Positions 53,790 to 62,926 of a stretch of 64,000 nt of DNA are shown here, piece after piece; position 1 is the first letter of the stretch; each line of letters starts with the position of its first letter. Both the position numbers and the translations under genes were made by a program. The notes below the pieces were generated by a model, which worked only from the letters and a program-made list of their open reading frames with translations, ran no database searches and was not told the origin of the DNA. The stretch lies in contig NZ_JBILJQ010000005.1 of NCBI RefSeq assembly GCF_044377145.1, positions 1 to 64,000 of the forward strand. Direction: 5' to 3'. Source of the DNA: Aquimonas sp044377145. Lineage in GTDB: Bacteria; Pseudomonadota; Gammaproteobacteria; Xanthomonadales; Xanthomonadaceae.

Positions 53790-54547
53790 GGCTGTACTCC
53801 CGATTCAACCGGTACGGGCATACCCAGCAAAGCGACGCGCTCAGTTCGGTCGCTGAACTGCCAGCGTTGGCGCGAGCCGGGCTGGTCGCGTCGAGTGACC
53901 GAGAACACCGTGGCGTCAGCCTGACCCAGTGGCACCGGCAGGTCTTCGTCGAAGGCGACCCGCTGCAGTTGGTCGGCGCCTCGAAGGCCGTAGATTGGCG
54001 GAAAGTCTGCCTGCGAAAGCGCCTCCAGAAGGGTGTCAGCGGCGACGACCTGAGGCCGCAGCGGCACGGCCGGCGGGCAGCTCTTGCGGCCGAGATACAG
54101 CACGAACCGCGGCGTCAGCAGCGCCTGTCGGACTTCAGCCAGCGATACGTCTGCTGCATTACCACGCGACCACAGCATCACCACCGACAGCGCGTCCTGA
54201 CGGTAGTCGCGCTTGGAGAGAATCGTGTTCAGCTCAGCACGCGGCAGGGCCAGCTCATCGGCGCGGGTCCGATGTGGGCGCTTTTTCATCTGGCTGGCCG
54301 AGGGCACCTGGGCAGTATGGTAGTCGCGCAGCAGGTGGCCGCTGGAGTACACCGCCACTGCAAGGCCCAGGCTTGCCGACAGCGCATCCAGCCGCGCCTG
54401 CTCATCGCGTCGAATGCCGAGCGCCGCTGCCACCAGGCCCAGCACCGCCGAACGGCCTGGATACTCATGGCTGGGCCGATCCTCGCCCACCGCCACCTCG
54501 CCCCAACTGGCCAGCGGCGCATAGGGTCGAAACAGAAGAAAGTCCAT
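53786..54547 (-). CDS. cas5e: Cascade subunit Cas5e
   Basis: 253 residues. It caps the 5-prime handle of the crRNA. The start MDFLLFRPYAPLASWGEVAV and the following RPSHEYPGRSAVLGLVAAALG are characteristic of Cas5e, with a later RPHRTRADELALPRAELNT and YLGRKSCPPAVPL. It lies 6 bp after cas7e and overlaps cas6e. Confidence 0.97.
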   Translation of the reverse strand: MDFLLFRPYAPLASWGEVAVGEDRPSHEYPGRSAVLGLVAAALGIRRDEQARLDALSASLGLAVAVYSSGHLLRDYHTAQVPSASQMKKRPHRTRADELALPRAELNTILSKRDYRQDALSVVMLWSRGNAADVSLAEVRQALLTPRFVLYLGRKSCPPAVPLRPQVVAADTLLEALSQADFPPIYGLRGADQLQRVAFDEDLPVPLGQADATVFSVTRRDQPGSRQRWQFSDRTERVALLGMPVPVESGVQP

Positions 54548-54553
54548 GGCGGC

Positions 54554-55681
54554 TCAATCCGCCTGCAGGAAGGCGACCAGCTCGGCCAAGGATCCTGCGT
54601 GTTCGCCCAGCAACTCGCGATACTCGCCCTCAACCGCAGCACGCCAGTCATTGCAGGACGGGCCATACATCTGCTCCAAGCTGTCGCGCTTGTCGCGCAA
54701 TGCGCGAATGGCAGCGGCCGCCATGTCGTCGTCGCCCACGCGCTTCGGATCAGGGCGCAGGTAGGCAAGGTGCAATGATCGCGGCTGCTGGCCGCCACGC
54801 TCGCCGAGCACGCAGGATGCATGCGCACGCGAGGCGAAGCTGTTCTGTTTGCCGGTGGGCGCAACCTGGGCAATCGCCTGCACCAGCGCGGCCAGCGCAC
54901 GGTTACGCAGCGCAACATCCCCACCCAGGTTGCTGTCGAGCAACTCAAGATCGATGCAGACGTACAGGTAGTAGATGCCGGAGCCGAAGCCGGTCTCGCC
55001 GATGTGCCCTGCACCACGGTCCTCATCGCCGCGGTTCAGATCATCGACCGCGGTGAAATAGTCGTCCTCAACGGTCGCCTTGTGGACGGTGATTGCATGC
55101 GCCACCTGGGCCGCGGCGTCTACATTGAAGGCCGGGCTGGAAGCCAGCATGCGGCCAAACAAAGCGATATCGACGGCAGCCTTGGGCTCGCGCAGGAGTT
55201 TGAGTTCATCGTCTTGCGGCGCGCGCTGCTCAGCGCTCAACGTGGCCACAAGCGCATGGATGGCGTGGATCTCTTCCGGCCCGAAATGCGCGAGTTGCGC
55301 GATGTACAGGTCGTCGAAGTTCTCGGCTTTGTTCTCACCTTCGCTTTTCTTGTCCGACTCGGGCTTTTTCTCAGCCTCGGACTTTCCGAAGCAGCCGGCG
55401 ATTGCGCGGGCCCAAACACGCGCCTGCTTTTCAGCCACACCCGCTGCAACCAGTTGCTTGAAGACTTCGACGCCCATCTCTTTGGTGCGCGTGCCGAGGT
55501 TGCCATCGAGCGCGGCTCGAAAGCTCTCGGACGTTCGCCAAGCACGTTTCAAGGCTTGGGAAGACACGCGCAGCCGCTGGCTGCCGCCCACGATGGCGCT
55601 CTTGGGGCGACCGAGATCATCGCGGTTGAGGTTCGACGGCGGGTAACTGGTCAGGGCATGCAACTGGATGAAACGGCTCAT
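54554..55681 (-). CDS. cas7e: Cascade backbone subunit Cas7e
   Basis: 375 residues. Six copies form the crRNA-binding backbone of Cascade. ATG 55681 (MSRFIQLHALTSYPPSNLNR) was chosen over the frame start at 55711 because it follows GAGGAGATCAACC, a strong ribosome binding site. SSQALKRAWR and the HIGETGFGSGIYYLYVCIDL segment are family marks. A charged Lys/Glu insertion (about residues 101-120) lies in the variable region. Confidence 0.97.
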   Translation of the reverse strand: MSRFIQLHALTSYPPSNLNRDDLGRPKSAIVGGSQRLRVSSQALKRAWRTSESFRAALDGNLGTRTKEMGVEVFKQLVAAGVAEKQARVWARAIAGCFGKSEAEKKPESDKKSEGENKAENFDDLYIAQLAHFGPEEIHAIHALVATLSAEQRAPQDDELKLLREPKAAVDIALFGRMLASSPAFNVDAAAQVAHAITVHKATVEDDYFTAVDDLNRGDEDRGAGHIGETGFGSGIYYLYVCIDLELLDSNLGGDVALRNRALAALVQAIAQVAPTGKQNSFASRAHASCVLGERGGQQPRSLHLAYLRPDPKRVGDDDMAAAAIRALRDKRDSLEQMYGPSCNDWRAAVEGEYRELLGEHAGSLAELVAFLQAD

Positions 55682-55714
55682 GGTTGATCTCCTCGACAGG
55701 GATTTGGGCATGAC

Positions 55715-56203
55715 TCAGGCTTGCGACTTGGACGGCCAGCGATAGGCGTAGACCCACTGCTTGCGGGTCTCGTCATTCCAGTGGAAAGCATCGAACGCGA
55801 GCTGCATGGCATCGATGCCGCTTGCGAGCGGCAGCACACGGCGCAGGCGCAACAACAACTCATCCGCCTCGCGCGCCTCCAGCAGCTGGCGAAAGCGCAG
55901 CGGCGAAACCGCCACGCTCTCACCCTCGGAGAAGGCGAGCGGCGGTGACTTGTCGCCGCTCTCCTTGATGCTACTGAGCACGCCCGCCACCACGACGAGC
56001 CCGTTCGTATTCGCCTGCGTGGTTGACAGCCCCGCCTGCAGCAGTTGGGCGCGCAGCTGATGGAAGCCCGGCACCTGGGTCACCTGCAGAGTAGTGCCGC
56101 AGCGACGCAGCTCCGCGCGAGTGCCACGGTCATCCGCAAGCCCCAGCCACCATTTGCGCAACGCCTCACGCGTTTCGCTGCCACGCTCGAATGCTCGGTT
56201 CAT
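55715..56203 (-). CDS. cse2: Cascade small subunit Cse2 (Cas11e)
   Basis: 162 residues, helical. Two copies line the Cascade belly and hold the displaced strand. RKWWLGLADDRGTRAELRRC near the start and LRFRQLLEAREADELLLRLR later are typical of the family. It starts 3 bp after the cas8e stop. Confidence 0.94.
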   Translation of the reverse strand: MNRAFERGSETREALRKWWLGLADDRGTRAELRRCGTTLQVTQVPGFHQLRAQLLQAGLSTTQANTNGLVVVAGVLSSIKESGDKSPPLAFSEGESVAVSPLRFRQLLEAREADELLLRLRRVLPLASGIDAMQLAFDAFHWNDETRKQWVYAYRWPSKSQA

Positions 56204-56206
56204 GGA

Positions 56207-57865
56207 TTACCCCTTCGTTGCAGTGGAAGACTTCTTGCCGCGCCCTTTGGCGGGGGCCCTCTCGACCGGAAGCCCGGCGGCCGCACGCAATTTGTCGCCA
56301 CGCAGCTGCGAGCACAGCACGCGGTGGGCTGCCGCCAACCGGTCCGGCCGCGATACCTCAACACCTCCGGCCACCGCATGCAGGTCGAACAGGGCCAGCA
56401 CCTGGCGTTGTACGGCGGCCAGCCAGCCTGCTCGCAAGTCCAGGCTTTGTTCGAACGCCTCACGACCGTGTTGTTTGACCAGCGCACTGGCCTGACCCAC
56501 ACGAACGAAAAATCCAGGCTCACTCGCGCTCCAGAATCCGGCCTCAACAAAACTCAAATCGCCACGTGCATCGGCATCGCCCAGCCAGGCATCGCGCACC
56601 GCCCATCGAAGAAGCGCCGCGCCGAGTTCGGCCGTTTCCAGCAGGCGATCCACCAGGCCGCGCAGCGACTCGGCGGCTTCATCCCCCGGCGGGAAATCAA
56701 ACAGCGGAAAGCGTGATTCGTACCAGCAGCGCGCTTTCATTTTGTCCATGTCGTAGCCGAACGCCCACAGCCGGAACTGCGCGGAGGGCTGCTCGGTCAA
56801 CAGATCGCGCACTACCGCTGCGGGCTCCACGGATTTGCCCTTCTGCTCCAAACCCAACACCCAGCCCAGCCAGTGCCGATAACCCAGACCACCCTGCTGC
56901 GGGTGCATCGGCAGGGCCGGTTCGGTTGGCTTGGTGCGGTAGTAGGGTGACAAGGGATGCCGCCAGGGGCCCTCGTAGTTCATGCCGTAGTTCTTGGTGT
57001 GGTAGCGCTCGACGATCATCCGGTCTGTCGCGCCGCAGAGTCCACATGGGCGGGGCGCGGCATCGTTGAAGACCAGCCGGATGCGACGCGGCATGGCCCA
57101 GTACATCTGGGCAGGATGGGCATCCAGTGGCTGAGTTTTTTTGCCAGGTTGTAGATGCTGGATGCCGTCGAGCCATGGAAAGACATGCTTGAACTCCGCC
57201 CGTTCGGGGTTGGCGTCGACCAGAAAGCGCGATGTCTCACGCACATTGGCCGCAATATCTCGCCAGAGCGCTGGTGCTGCGGCGCCCTCGGCCTCAGGAT
57301 CGTGAATCAGCAAGGTAGTCAGCGGCCCGCCCCCGCGCAACGAGGTGCGATGCCCCGACCCGCCGGCAGGGGCGTTTGTCATCAGGGTGAACAAGGCCAT
57401 GGCGGCGCAATGCGTGCACATGGCCGAACCTTGGCCGCGCTTGACGAAATGATCCCGGTTGCGCTCGATGGCCTGCTCGCCCGGCGATTCGATCAACAGC
57501 GCAGCGATTCCGTTTTCGGCGGGTTTGTCGGCGGCGCAGAGCGTCAAATCCTGCATAAAGCGCGGGCCTTCACCGTCCAGCTCGAAGGCGTGGATGAAGG
57601 GCGCGAAGGCTTGCTCAAGTTCGTCGGGGCTGGGCGGCTTCAGCAGCATCAGCTCGCGGTTCCAACGCTTGCCCGCGAACACCCAGGCCGTTTGCACCAG
57701 ACCAATCAGGAACTGTGCGAGTGCGCCGTTGAAGTCCGGGCGCGGCGCGTCGAGACGCAGAACCGGACTGGTATCGATGTCTGCCGTCAGTTCATGGGGC
57801 GCGATCAGCCGCGACTGGTTGCGAGAGTCGCGCACTGGAATCCAGCGGTCGGTGAGCAGGTTCAT
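56207..57865 (-). CDS. cas8e: Cascade large subunit Cas8e (Cse1)
   Basis: 552 residues. It recognises the PAM and recruits Cas3. ATG 57865 (MNLLTDRWIPVRDSRNQSRL) has GGGGGATCTGC upstream and is the usual Cse1 opening; the frame to 57913 is too long. GSGHRTSLRGGGPLTTLL and CGLCGATDRM (a Cys pair) are visible, as are MYWAMPRRIRLVF and YRHWLGWVLG. The Lys-rich tail (KGRGKKSSTATKG) is unusual and may be disordered. Confidence 0.96.
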   Translation of the reverse strand: MNLLTDRWIPVRDSRNQSRLIAPHELTADIDTSPVLRLDAPRPDFNGALAQFLIGLVQTAWVFAGKRWNRELMLLKPPSPDELEQAFAPFIHAFELDGEGPRFMQDLTLCAADKPAENGIAALLIESPGEQAIERNRDHFVKRGQGSAMCTHCAAMALFTLMTNAPAGGSGHRTSLRGGGPLTTLLIHDPEAEGAAAPALWRDIAANVRETSRFLVDANPERAEFKHVFPWLDGIQHLQPGKKTQPLDAHPAQMYWAMPRRIRLVFNDAAPRPCGLCGATDRMIVERYHTKNYGMNYEGPWRHPLSPYYRTKPTEPALPMHPQQGGLGYRHWLGWVLGLEQKGKSVEPAAVVRDLLTEQPSAQFRLWAFGYDMDKMKARCWYESRFPLFDFPPGDEAAESLRGLVDRLLETAELGAALLRWAVRDAWLGDADARGDLSFVEAGFWSASEPGFFVRVGQASALVKQHGREAFEQSLDLRAGWLAAVQRQVLALFDLHAVAGGVEVSRPDRLAAAHRVLCSQLRGDKLRAAAGLPVERAPAKGRGKKSSTATKG

Positions 57866-57930
57866 GCAGATCCCCCTGTTGCGAGTTGCCCTTGTAGGGC
57901 GACGTAATCTCAATTCCTGAGAATGCTGAA

Positions 57931-60687
57931 TCAGTCAACTGTGAGTCCCGCAGTCGAGCTATACCGCCAGCGCGTCTTTCGCCCCGCACTGTCTTTGGAT
58001 TGGAACACCCAGCCATGTGTGTCGGGGATCAAGGGCACCAACATCGACCACTTGCCTTTGTCCGGCAGCTCGAGACACGTCCTTTCCACTGCCGCACGGT
58101 CTGCTGTGGACAGAACGAGTTCACCGACCATCCGGGCCGGCAACCGAAGGCTGCTGGCCTCCCAAGCGTGGTAGGTCTGCGAGTGAGCTGGCTGCAAGTT
58201 GGCGCCTTCCCATCGGGCGAATCTCAACGTGCAGCTCGGCTCCCCCAAGCGCGTCTCTGCACCCGCGCTCCACTCGTCCAGGGCCTCAACGCTGGGGCCG
58301 AAGTCATCCGACCACCAGTCGCCAAAGTCGCCGCAGCTATAGCCCTGGGCGCGCTTGAGCTGCCGGCTGTGCGCGTGGTTGGTGTCGGCCCAGTCCCTGC
58401 CCTCTTGCTGATCGCTTATGGCGCGCAGCCCTGCAGGGATATCGTCCTGCGCGGCTTCGCCAAACACGCCTTCGATCAGGTCGCGGGCATCCTCGGGCAT
58501 GCAGAAAGCGCCACGCTGCAACAGGCGCGCGCTCAGCCAGATTTGCCCGGTGTTGGCGTAGACGAAGGACGAGCCTCGCGAGAAGGCGCTGTGCCACGTG
58601 GCATCGGGGTTCTCGGTCCAGCGGGGCCCGTACACGATCATGCGTGCACCGCCGCGCTGATCAGGCCCGTCAATACGATCGCCCTTGGCATCGCGCCGGT
58701 GTCGCTGCAGGCGGCCAGCGCGCTGAACCAGACGATCGATCGGTGCGAGATCACCGATCAGCAGGTCGAAGCAGACATCCAGCGATTGCTCGATCACCTG
58801 GGTGCCGATGACCAACCGCCCGCGACGCTGATCGGCTGTGCTGTCTGGCCCGAAGCCTTCAAGGATCTCTTCCTCGATGCGCAAGCGGTCGCCGAGGGTG
58901 AAACGCGCGTGGAACAGGCTCAGCCGATCGCTTGTTAGCTCGCTTGAGAAGCGCCGCCAGGCATCGATAGCCTCACGAACGGTGTTACGGATCCAGCATA
59001 CGCAACGCCCCGCCTGCAGCGCCGCACGTATCTCGGCGTCCACGGCAGCGCAGTCGTCGAGGTAGTCGATCTCGACGCGCCGACGCACGCTGGGCCGGGT
59101 GTCTACGTGCACCTCCAGCGGAATGGTTGAACCCGCTCGGGTAGCCAGCGGGTAGTCCGCCGCCTGCAGCGGCACGGCCTTGAGCCCAAGGCCGCGTTCA
59201 TACGCGCGCACCAGGGCCTGCCGCATGTGGCGGGGCAGCGTAGCAGAGAGCAGGATCGCGCTGCCGCCTGCCGCTGCATGGAATTCAAGCAGGCACTCCA
59301 GCAGGCGCTGCATGTAGGGGTCGCAGGCATGTACCTCATCAACGATCAGTACCTTTCGGAACAGTCCGAGCAGCCGCAACGACTGGTGCTTTGCATGCAG
59401 CACCGCCAGCAGCGCCTGATCGATGGTGCCCACACCCACCTGGGCCAGCAGCGACTTCTTGTTGCTGTCAGCCAGCCACGCCGCACAGCGGGCACTGGCG
59501 GTGTCTGCTTCCTCCAGCCCGTCGGCTTCAACCACGCCACCGGCGAGGATGCTGGTGGTGTAGGCCTCCACCAGATCACGCTGCCCATGCGCAAGCGTCA
59601 GGCTGGGTCGGCTACCGGGCTTGAACAGGCGCGGACTGATCTGCTGGATTCGGCGGTACATCGCATTGGTGGTCGCCATGGTGGGCAGCCCCATGAACAC
59701 CCCATCCGCCTGCCCGACTGACATCAGGCGGTGCGCCAATACCAGCGCCGCCTCGGTCTTGCCTGCGCCCGTTACGTCTTCCAATAGGTAGAGCTGCGGG
59801 CCCTCAAGCATCTCCACCCGTTCTGCCCAGGCCTGCAGCGGCGTGGGCTGAAGCACGTCAGTGCCGGCTCGGGGCCAGTCGAAAAGCTCAGCCAGCGAGT
59901 GCGGCGACGCGCTTGGGCATGGCTGCAGCCCGGATCGCTCCAACGCCGTCTGGGCGATTGTCTGCGCCCGCGTCCAGTAGCCCGACATGGGCATCGGCTC
60001 AGCGTGGTAGGTGAAGTGCGCAGTGTTTGAGCCCAGCCAATCAGACAGCACGGCAAGGCCGGCCAGCCACCACGACAGCTCCCGCCCCGTGTCTTCAAGC
60101 GCCTCGGGGCCAAGTGCGAGAACCCGCGCCAGCCGATCATCTGGCAGCAGTAGTTGTCGCACCTGCCTGATGTAGTCGGCAGCGGCGACTTCGTCGGCGA
60201 GTTTGAAGTGCTGATCGCGGTGGATCGTACGCGCCTGCGGCGGCTGACCGTGGTGGCCGGTGACTGCGGCCACCCAGGGCGCGAACGCCCGCCGCCACAG
60301 GCTGCGCTCATCGCCTAGGCCGAGCGCGTCCTGGCGAACCAGCAGCGAATCCTTCCAGAGGAAGTCACCAAGGGTGTCGTGACGCACGGTGTACGCGAGC
60401 GTGGCGCTGCGCTGCTGCAGACGATTGAGCAGATCGGGGCGAAGGTTCTGGAAGGTGGTCGCGAACTTGCCGAGATCGTGCAGCGCATGCCAGAAGCACA
60501 GCCAATCCAGGGTGAGATCGGGCGCGAGATGCATTCTGTCTGCGAACAACCTGAGCAAGCGCGGGTGCGCCTGGAGATAGGTTCGAGCCATCGCCGCCAC
60601 GTCGAGCGAGTGGTACGGCAGGGGATGCCAGTTGTGCGAATCTGGCAATCGAGGATCTGCCTTGCCCCAGTAGTGAAATGGGTCCAC
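57931..60687 (-). CDS. cas3: CRISPR nuclease-helicase Cas3, subtype I-E
   Basis: 918 residues from GTG 60687 (VDPFHYWGKADP), which has AGGAAAG about 7 bp upstream and matches normal Cas3 openings. The frame is open to a TTG at 60747 that overlaps the stop of the HD fragment (TTGA). The HD nuclease shows YHSLDVAAMA and HALHDLGKF, and later TGHHGQPP. The SF2 helicase has Walker A EDVTGAGKTEAAL, LIVDEVHACDPYM, LLSATLP and VIEQSLDVCFDLLIGD with QRAGRLQRHRR. It degrades target DNA after Cascade binding. The gap to cas8e is 65 bp. Confidence 0.96.
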   Translation of the reverse strand: MDPFHYWGKADPRLPDSHNWHPLPYHSLDVAAMARTYLQAHPRLLRLFADRMHLAPDLTLDWLCFWHALHDLGKFATTFQNLRPDLLNRLQQRSATLAYTVRHDTLGDFLWKDSLLVRQDALGLGDERSLWRRAFAPWVAAVTGHHGQPPQARTIHRDQHFKLADEVAAADYIRQVRQLLLPDDRLARVLALGPEALEDTGRELSWWLAGLAVLSDWLGSNTAHFTYHAEPMPMSGYWTRAQTIAQTALERSGLQPCPSASPHSLAELFDWPRAGTDVLQPTPLQAWAERVEMLEGPQLYLLEDVTGAGKTEAALVLAHRLMSVGQADGVFMGLPTMATTNAMYRRIQQISPRLFKPGSRPSLTLAHGQRDLVEAYTTSILAGGVVEADGLEEADTASARCAAWLADSNKKSLLAQVGVGTIDQALLAVLHAKHQSLRLLGLFRKVLIVDEVHACDPYMQRLLECLLEFHAAAGGSAILLSATLPRHMRQALVRAYERGLGLKAVPLQAADYPLATRAGSTIPLEVHVDTRPSVRRRVEIDYLDDCAAVDAEIRAALQAGRCVCWIRNTVREAIDAWRRFSSELTSDRLSLFHARFTLGDRLRIEEEILEGFGPDSTADQRRGRLVIGTQVIEQSLDVCFDLLIGDLAPIDRLVQRAGRLQRHRRDAKGDRIDGPDQRGGARMIVYGPRWTENPDATWHSAFSRGSSFVYANTGQIWLSARLLQRGAFCMPEDARDLIEGVFGEAAQDDIPAGLRAISDQQEGRDWADTNHAHSRQLKRAQGYSCGDFGDWWSDDFGPSVEALDEWSAGAETRLGEPSCTLRFARWEGANLQPAHSQTYHAWEASSLRLPARMVGELVLSTADRAAVERTCLELPDKGKWSMLVPLIPDTHGWVFQSKDSAGRKTRWRYSSTAGLTVD

Positions 60688-60743
60688 AGCGCTTCTTTCC
60701 TGAGCGAGGTGAGCTTGAGCAGTTGCCTGAGACGCAGGTGTGG

Positions 60744-61001
60744 TCAATGTCTCAGGCCTGTGGTGCCCGTGTCAGCGCGGCGTGCTTGATTCTGCAAGGT
60801 GATGCGCCAGGAGCAGCGCTGAAAAACACCCGCGTACTTGCCAAGGTCGTGCCAGCGCCCGGCAAGCTCTGCCAGCGCTTGCGCGCCGAAGCAGGCGCCG
60901 AACGTGCCGGCGCGGGAGGCAACGCCATCGAGATGGTCGACCAGCGCTTGGAAGCGCCAAGCGCCTGACTCGGTTTGGCTGGCCCTTGCGTACACAGTCA
61001 C
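60744..61001 (-). pseudogene. HD-domain fragment of a second Cas3
   Basis: 85 codons from GTG 61001. The segment from VTVYARASQTESGAWRFQ through LVDHLDGVASRAGTFGACFG to LAGRWHDLGKYAGVFQ reads as the start of a Cas3 HD domain, of the style common in other type I subtypes, with HD in WHDLGKY. After FQRC it runs out of similarity and ends 25 residues later. The cas3 that follows has its own complete HD domain, so this is probably a remnant of a displaced Cas3. Its TGA overlaps a TTG of the cas3 frame. The longer frame to 61313 is not protein-like. Confidence 0.6.
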
Positions 61002-61145
61002 CGCAGTTCCCCCGCTTCGACGTGCCCCAGAGGGGGCGCATTCGTTCGACCATACGGGGTTCGACCCGGTGCTGCTGCTGCTAGATGTTACAGGCTGGTC
61101 TGTGGCGTTGCTGGCGCCGGATCTGCGGGCTCCGCGGTGCTCGGT

Positions 61146-61170
61146 GTCGGATGCGCTGCGCTTGTCCGAC
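61146..61170 (+). repeat. REP-like palindromic element, copy 2
   Basis: Arms GTCGGA and TCCGAC enclose the core TGCGCTGCGCTTG. It is tandem with a near-identical element 49 bp further on and shares its core with the element at 46831. Confidence 0.6.
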
Positions 61171-61194
61171 CGACCCGGGGCCGAGTCGCTGGGT

Positions 61195-61219
61195 GTTGGA
61201 TGCGCTGCGCTCATCCGAC
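61195..61219 (+). repeat. REP-like palindromic element, copy 3
   Basis: Arms GTTGGATG and CATCCGAC enclose CGCTGCGCT. It differs from copy 2 at four positions in 25. The paired, same-orientation arrangement is typical of intergenic REP clusters. Confidence 0.6.
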
Positions 61220-61270
61220 CCACGCGAGCAGGGCTGGGTTGCGCAGGTATGTGCCTGCGTCTGCTGGAAC

Positions 61271-61308
61271 CCAAAAGAAACGGGGCCTGCTTGCGCAGGC
61301 CCCGCTTG
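61271..61308 (-). terminator. glnA terminator
   Basis: On minus, GCGGGGCCTGC, a 4-base loop and GCAGGCCCCG form a GC-rich stem followed by TTTCTTTTGG. It lies about 42 bp after the glnA stop. Confidence 0.85.
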
Positions 61309-61349
61309 TTCACCGATCGAACCCTGGGGAGGGTGTGGGTCGGATGTGC

Positions 61350-62759
61350 TTACAGGCTGTAGTACAGCTGGTACTCCAGCGGGTGGGTGGCTGCGCGGAA
61401 CTTGGTGACTTCCTGCATTTTCAGGGCGATGTAGCCGTCGATGAAGTCGTCGCTCATCACGCCACCGGCCTTGAGGAAGTCGCGGTCCTTGTCGAGTGCT
61501 TCCAGCGCCTGGTCGAGGCTGTGGCAAACGGTGGGGAAGTTCTTCTCTTCCTCGGGCGGCAGGTCGTAGAGGTCCTTGTCGCTGGGCTCGCCCGGGTCGA
61601 TCTTGTTCAGTACGCCGTCCAGGCCGGCCATCATCAGCGCAGCAAAGGTCAGGTAGCCGGAGTTCATCGGATCCGGGAAGCGCATTTCGATGCGGCGCGC
61701 TTTCGGGTTGCTGACGAAGGGAATGCGGCAGCTGGCCGAGCGGTTGCTGGCCGAATAGGCGAGCATCACCGGAGCCTCGTAGCCGGGCACCAGACGCTTG
61801 TAGCTGTTGGTGGTGGAGTTGGCGAAGGCGTTGATGGCGCGGGCGTGCTTGAACACGCCGCCGATGTACCACAGCGCCATCTGCGACAGGCCGGCATAGC
61901 CGTCGCCGCTGAACAGGTTGACGCCGCCCTTGGCCAACGACTGGTGTACGTGCATGCCGCTGCCGTTGTCGCCGACGATCGGCTTGGGCATGAAGGTGGC
62001 GGTCTTGCCGTTGCGGTGGGCAACGTTCTTGACGATGTACTTCAGCATCGTCAGTTCGTCGGCCTTCTTCACCAGGGTGTTGAACTTGGCGCCGATCTCG
62101 CACTGGCCGGGGCCGGCGACTTCGTGGTGATGCACTTCGACTTCAATCCCGACCTGCTCCAGCAGGCGGCACATTTCGGCGCGGATGTCCTGCAGCGAAT
62201 CGACCGGCGAAACGGGGAAGTAGCCGCCCTTGACGCCGGAGCGGTGGCCAGAGTTGCCGCCGTCGTACTTGCGCCCGCTGTTCCAGGCTGCTTCTTCGGA
62301 GTCGACCTCGAACATCGCGCCGCTCATGTCGTTCTTGTAGCGAACGGAGTCGAAGATGAAAAACTCGGGCTCGGGGCCGAAGAAAGCGGTGTCGGCCAGG
62401 CCGGTCGACTTCAGATAGGCCTCGGCGCGCTTGGCCACGCCGCGCGGGTCGCGGGTATAGCCCTGCATGGTCTTGGGGTCGAGGATGTCGCAGATCAGCA
62501 CCATCGTCGGGTCCGCGGTGAATGGATCGATGTAGGCGGTGCTCGGATCCGGCAGCAGGACCATGTCGGATTCGTTGATGCCACGCCAACCCGGGATGGA
62601 GCTGCCGTCGAACATTTTGCCGTCCTCGAACAGGGCGGGTTCGAGCACGCGCACCGGGAAGGTGACGTGGTGCTGAACGCCACGCACGTCGGTGAAGCGC
62701 AGATCGATCCACTCGATCTCGTTGTCCTGGGCCAGCTTCTGTACCTGTTCGAACGACAT
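61350..62759 (-). CDS. glnA: Glutamine synthetase, type I
   Basis: 469 residues, the same length as the E. coli enzyme. It makes glutamine from glutamate, ammonia and ATP as a dodecamer, and with GltBD forms the GS-GOGAT cycle. ATG 62759 (MSFEQVQKLAQDNEIEW) follows GGAGCGTTTC; starting at 62804 would overlap the promoter. Visible marks are FDGSSIPGW, the active-site EPEFFIFD, the ammonium loop NRSASCRIP, and KDLYDLPPEE with the adenylylation Tyr near 397. The Tyr and the sigma-54 promoter point to classic NtrBC/GlnE control. Confidence 0.98.
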   Translation of the reverse strand: MSFEQVQKLAQDNEIEWIDLRFTDVRGVQHHVTFPVRVLEPALFEDGKMFDGSSIPGWRGINESDMVLLPDPSTAYIDPFTADPTMVLICDILDPKTMQGYTRDPRGVAKRAEAYLKSTGLADTAFFGPEPEFFIFDSVRYKNDMSGAMFEVDSEEAAWNSGRKYDGGNSGHRSGVKGGYFPVSPVDSLQDIRAEMCRLLEQVGIEVEVHHHEVAGPGQCEIGAKFNTLVKKADELTMLKYIVKNVAHRNGKTATFMPKPIVGDNGSGMHVHQSLAKGGVNLFSGDGYAGLSQMALWYIGGVFKHARAINAFANSTTNSYKRLVPGYEAPVMLAYSASNRSASCRIPFVSNPKARRIEMRFPDPMNSGYLTFAALMMAGLDGVLNKIDPGEPSDKDLYDLPPEEEKNFPTVCHSLDQALEALDKDRDFLKAGGVMSDDFIDGYIALKMQEVTKFRAATHPLEYQLYYSL

Positions 62760-62795
62760 GAAACGCTCCGCGGGTTGGGGGTGTGCTGCGGTTGC

Positions 62796-62811
62796 AGCAA
62801 TCATCGTGCCA
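62796..62811 (-). promoter_or_regulatory. Sigma-54 promoter of glnA
   Basis: On minus TGGCAC, 5 bp, TTGCT: a near-perfect -24/-12 pair. The expected start near 62784 gives a 25-nt leader before ATG 62759. Upstream, CGCACCGGAATATGCAAA resembles half of an NtrC site. Nitrogen-limited NtrC activation is inferred from the gene and this promoter. Confidence 0.85.
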
Positions 62812-62852
62812 ACCGGAGCACGGGCTCAAGCCTTTGCTTTATTTGCATATTC

Positions 62853-62879
62853 CGGTGCGGCCCCGAGGGCGCCGCACCG
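62853..62879 (-). terminator. GC-rich hairpin after acr3
   Basis: A 9-bp perfect stem CGGTGCGGC/GCCGCACCG with a 9-base loop lies 48 bp after the acr3 stop. There is no T run, so it is at best a weak terminator. It also sits upstream of the glnA promoter. Confidence 0.4.
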
Positions 62880-62926
62880 ATTCGGGGATGACCTGCGCGC
62901 GTTTCGCACCACCCAGGTGCTTTCGA

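Larger units (their letters stand above)
61002..61270. other. Intergenic region upstream of the cas operon
   Basis: It contains the two REP-like elements and no supported gene. A cas promoter should lie here on minus; only a poor TAACAT -10 near 61083 was seen. GGGTCGAACCCC near 61060 resembles a tRNA T-arm, but no tRNA could be built around it. Confidence 0.4.

Noticed and set aside
61040..61085. tRNA-like T-arm (GGGTCGAACCCC on minus)
   Set aside because: No acceptor stem, anticodon arm or CCA end could be placed around it.
60975..62891. Plus-strand frame of 638 codons
   Set aside because: Antisense to glnA, which has all family motifs.
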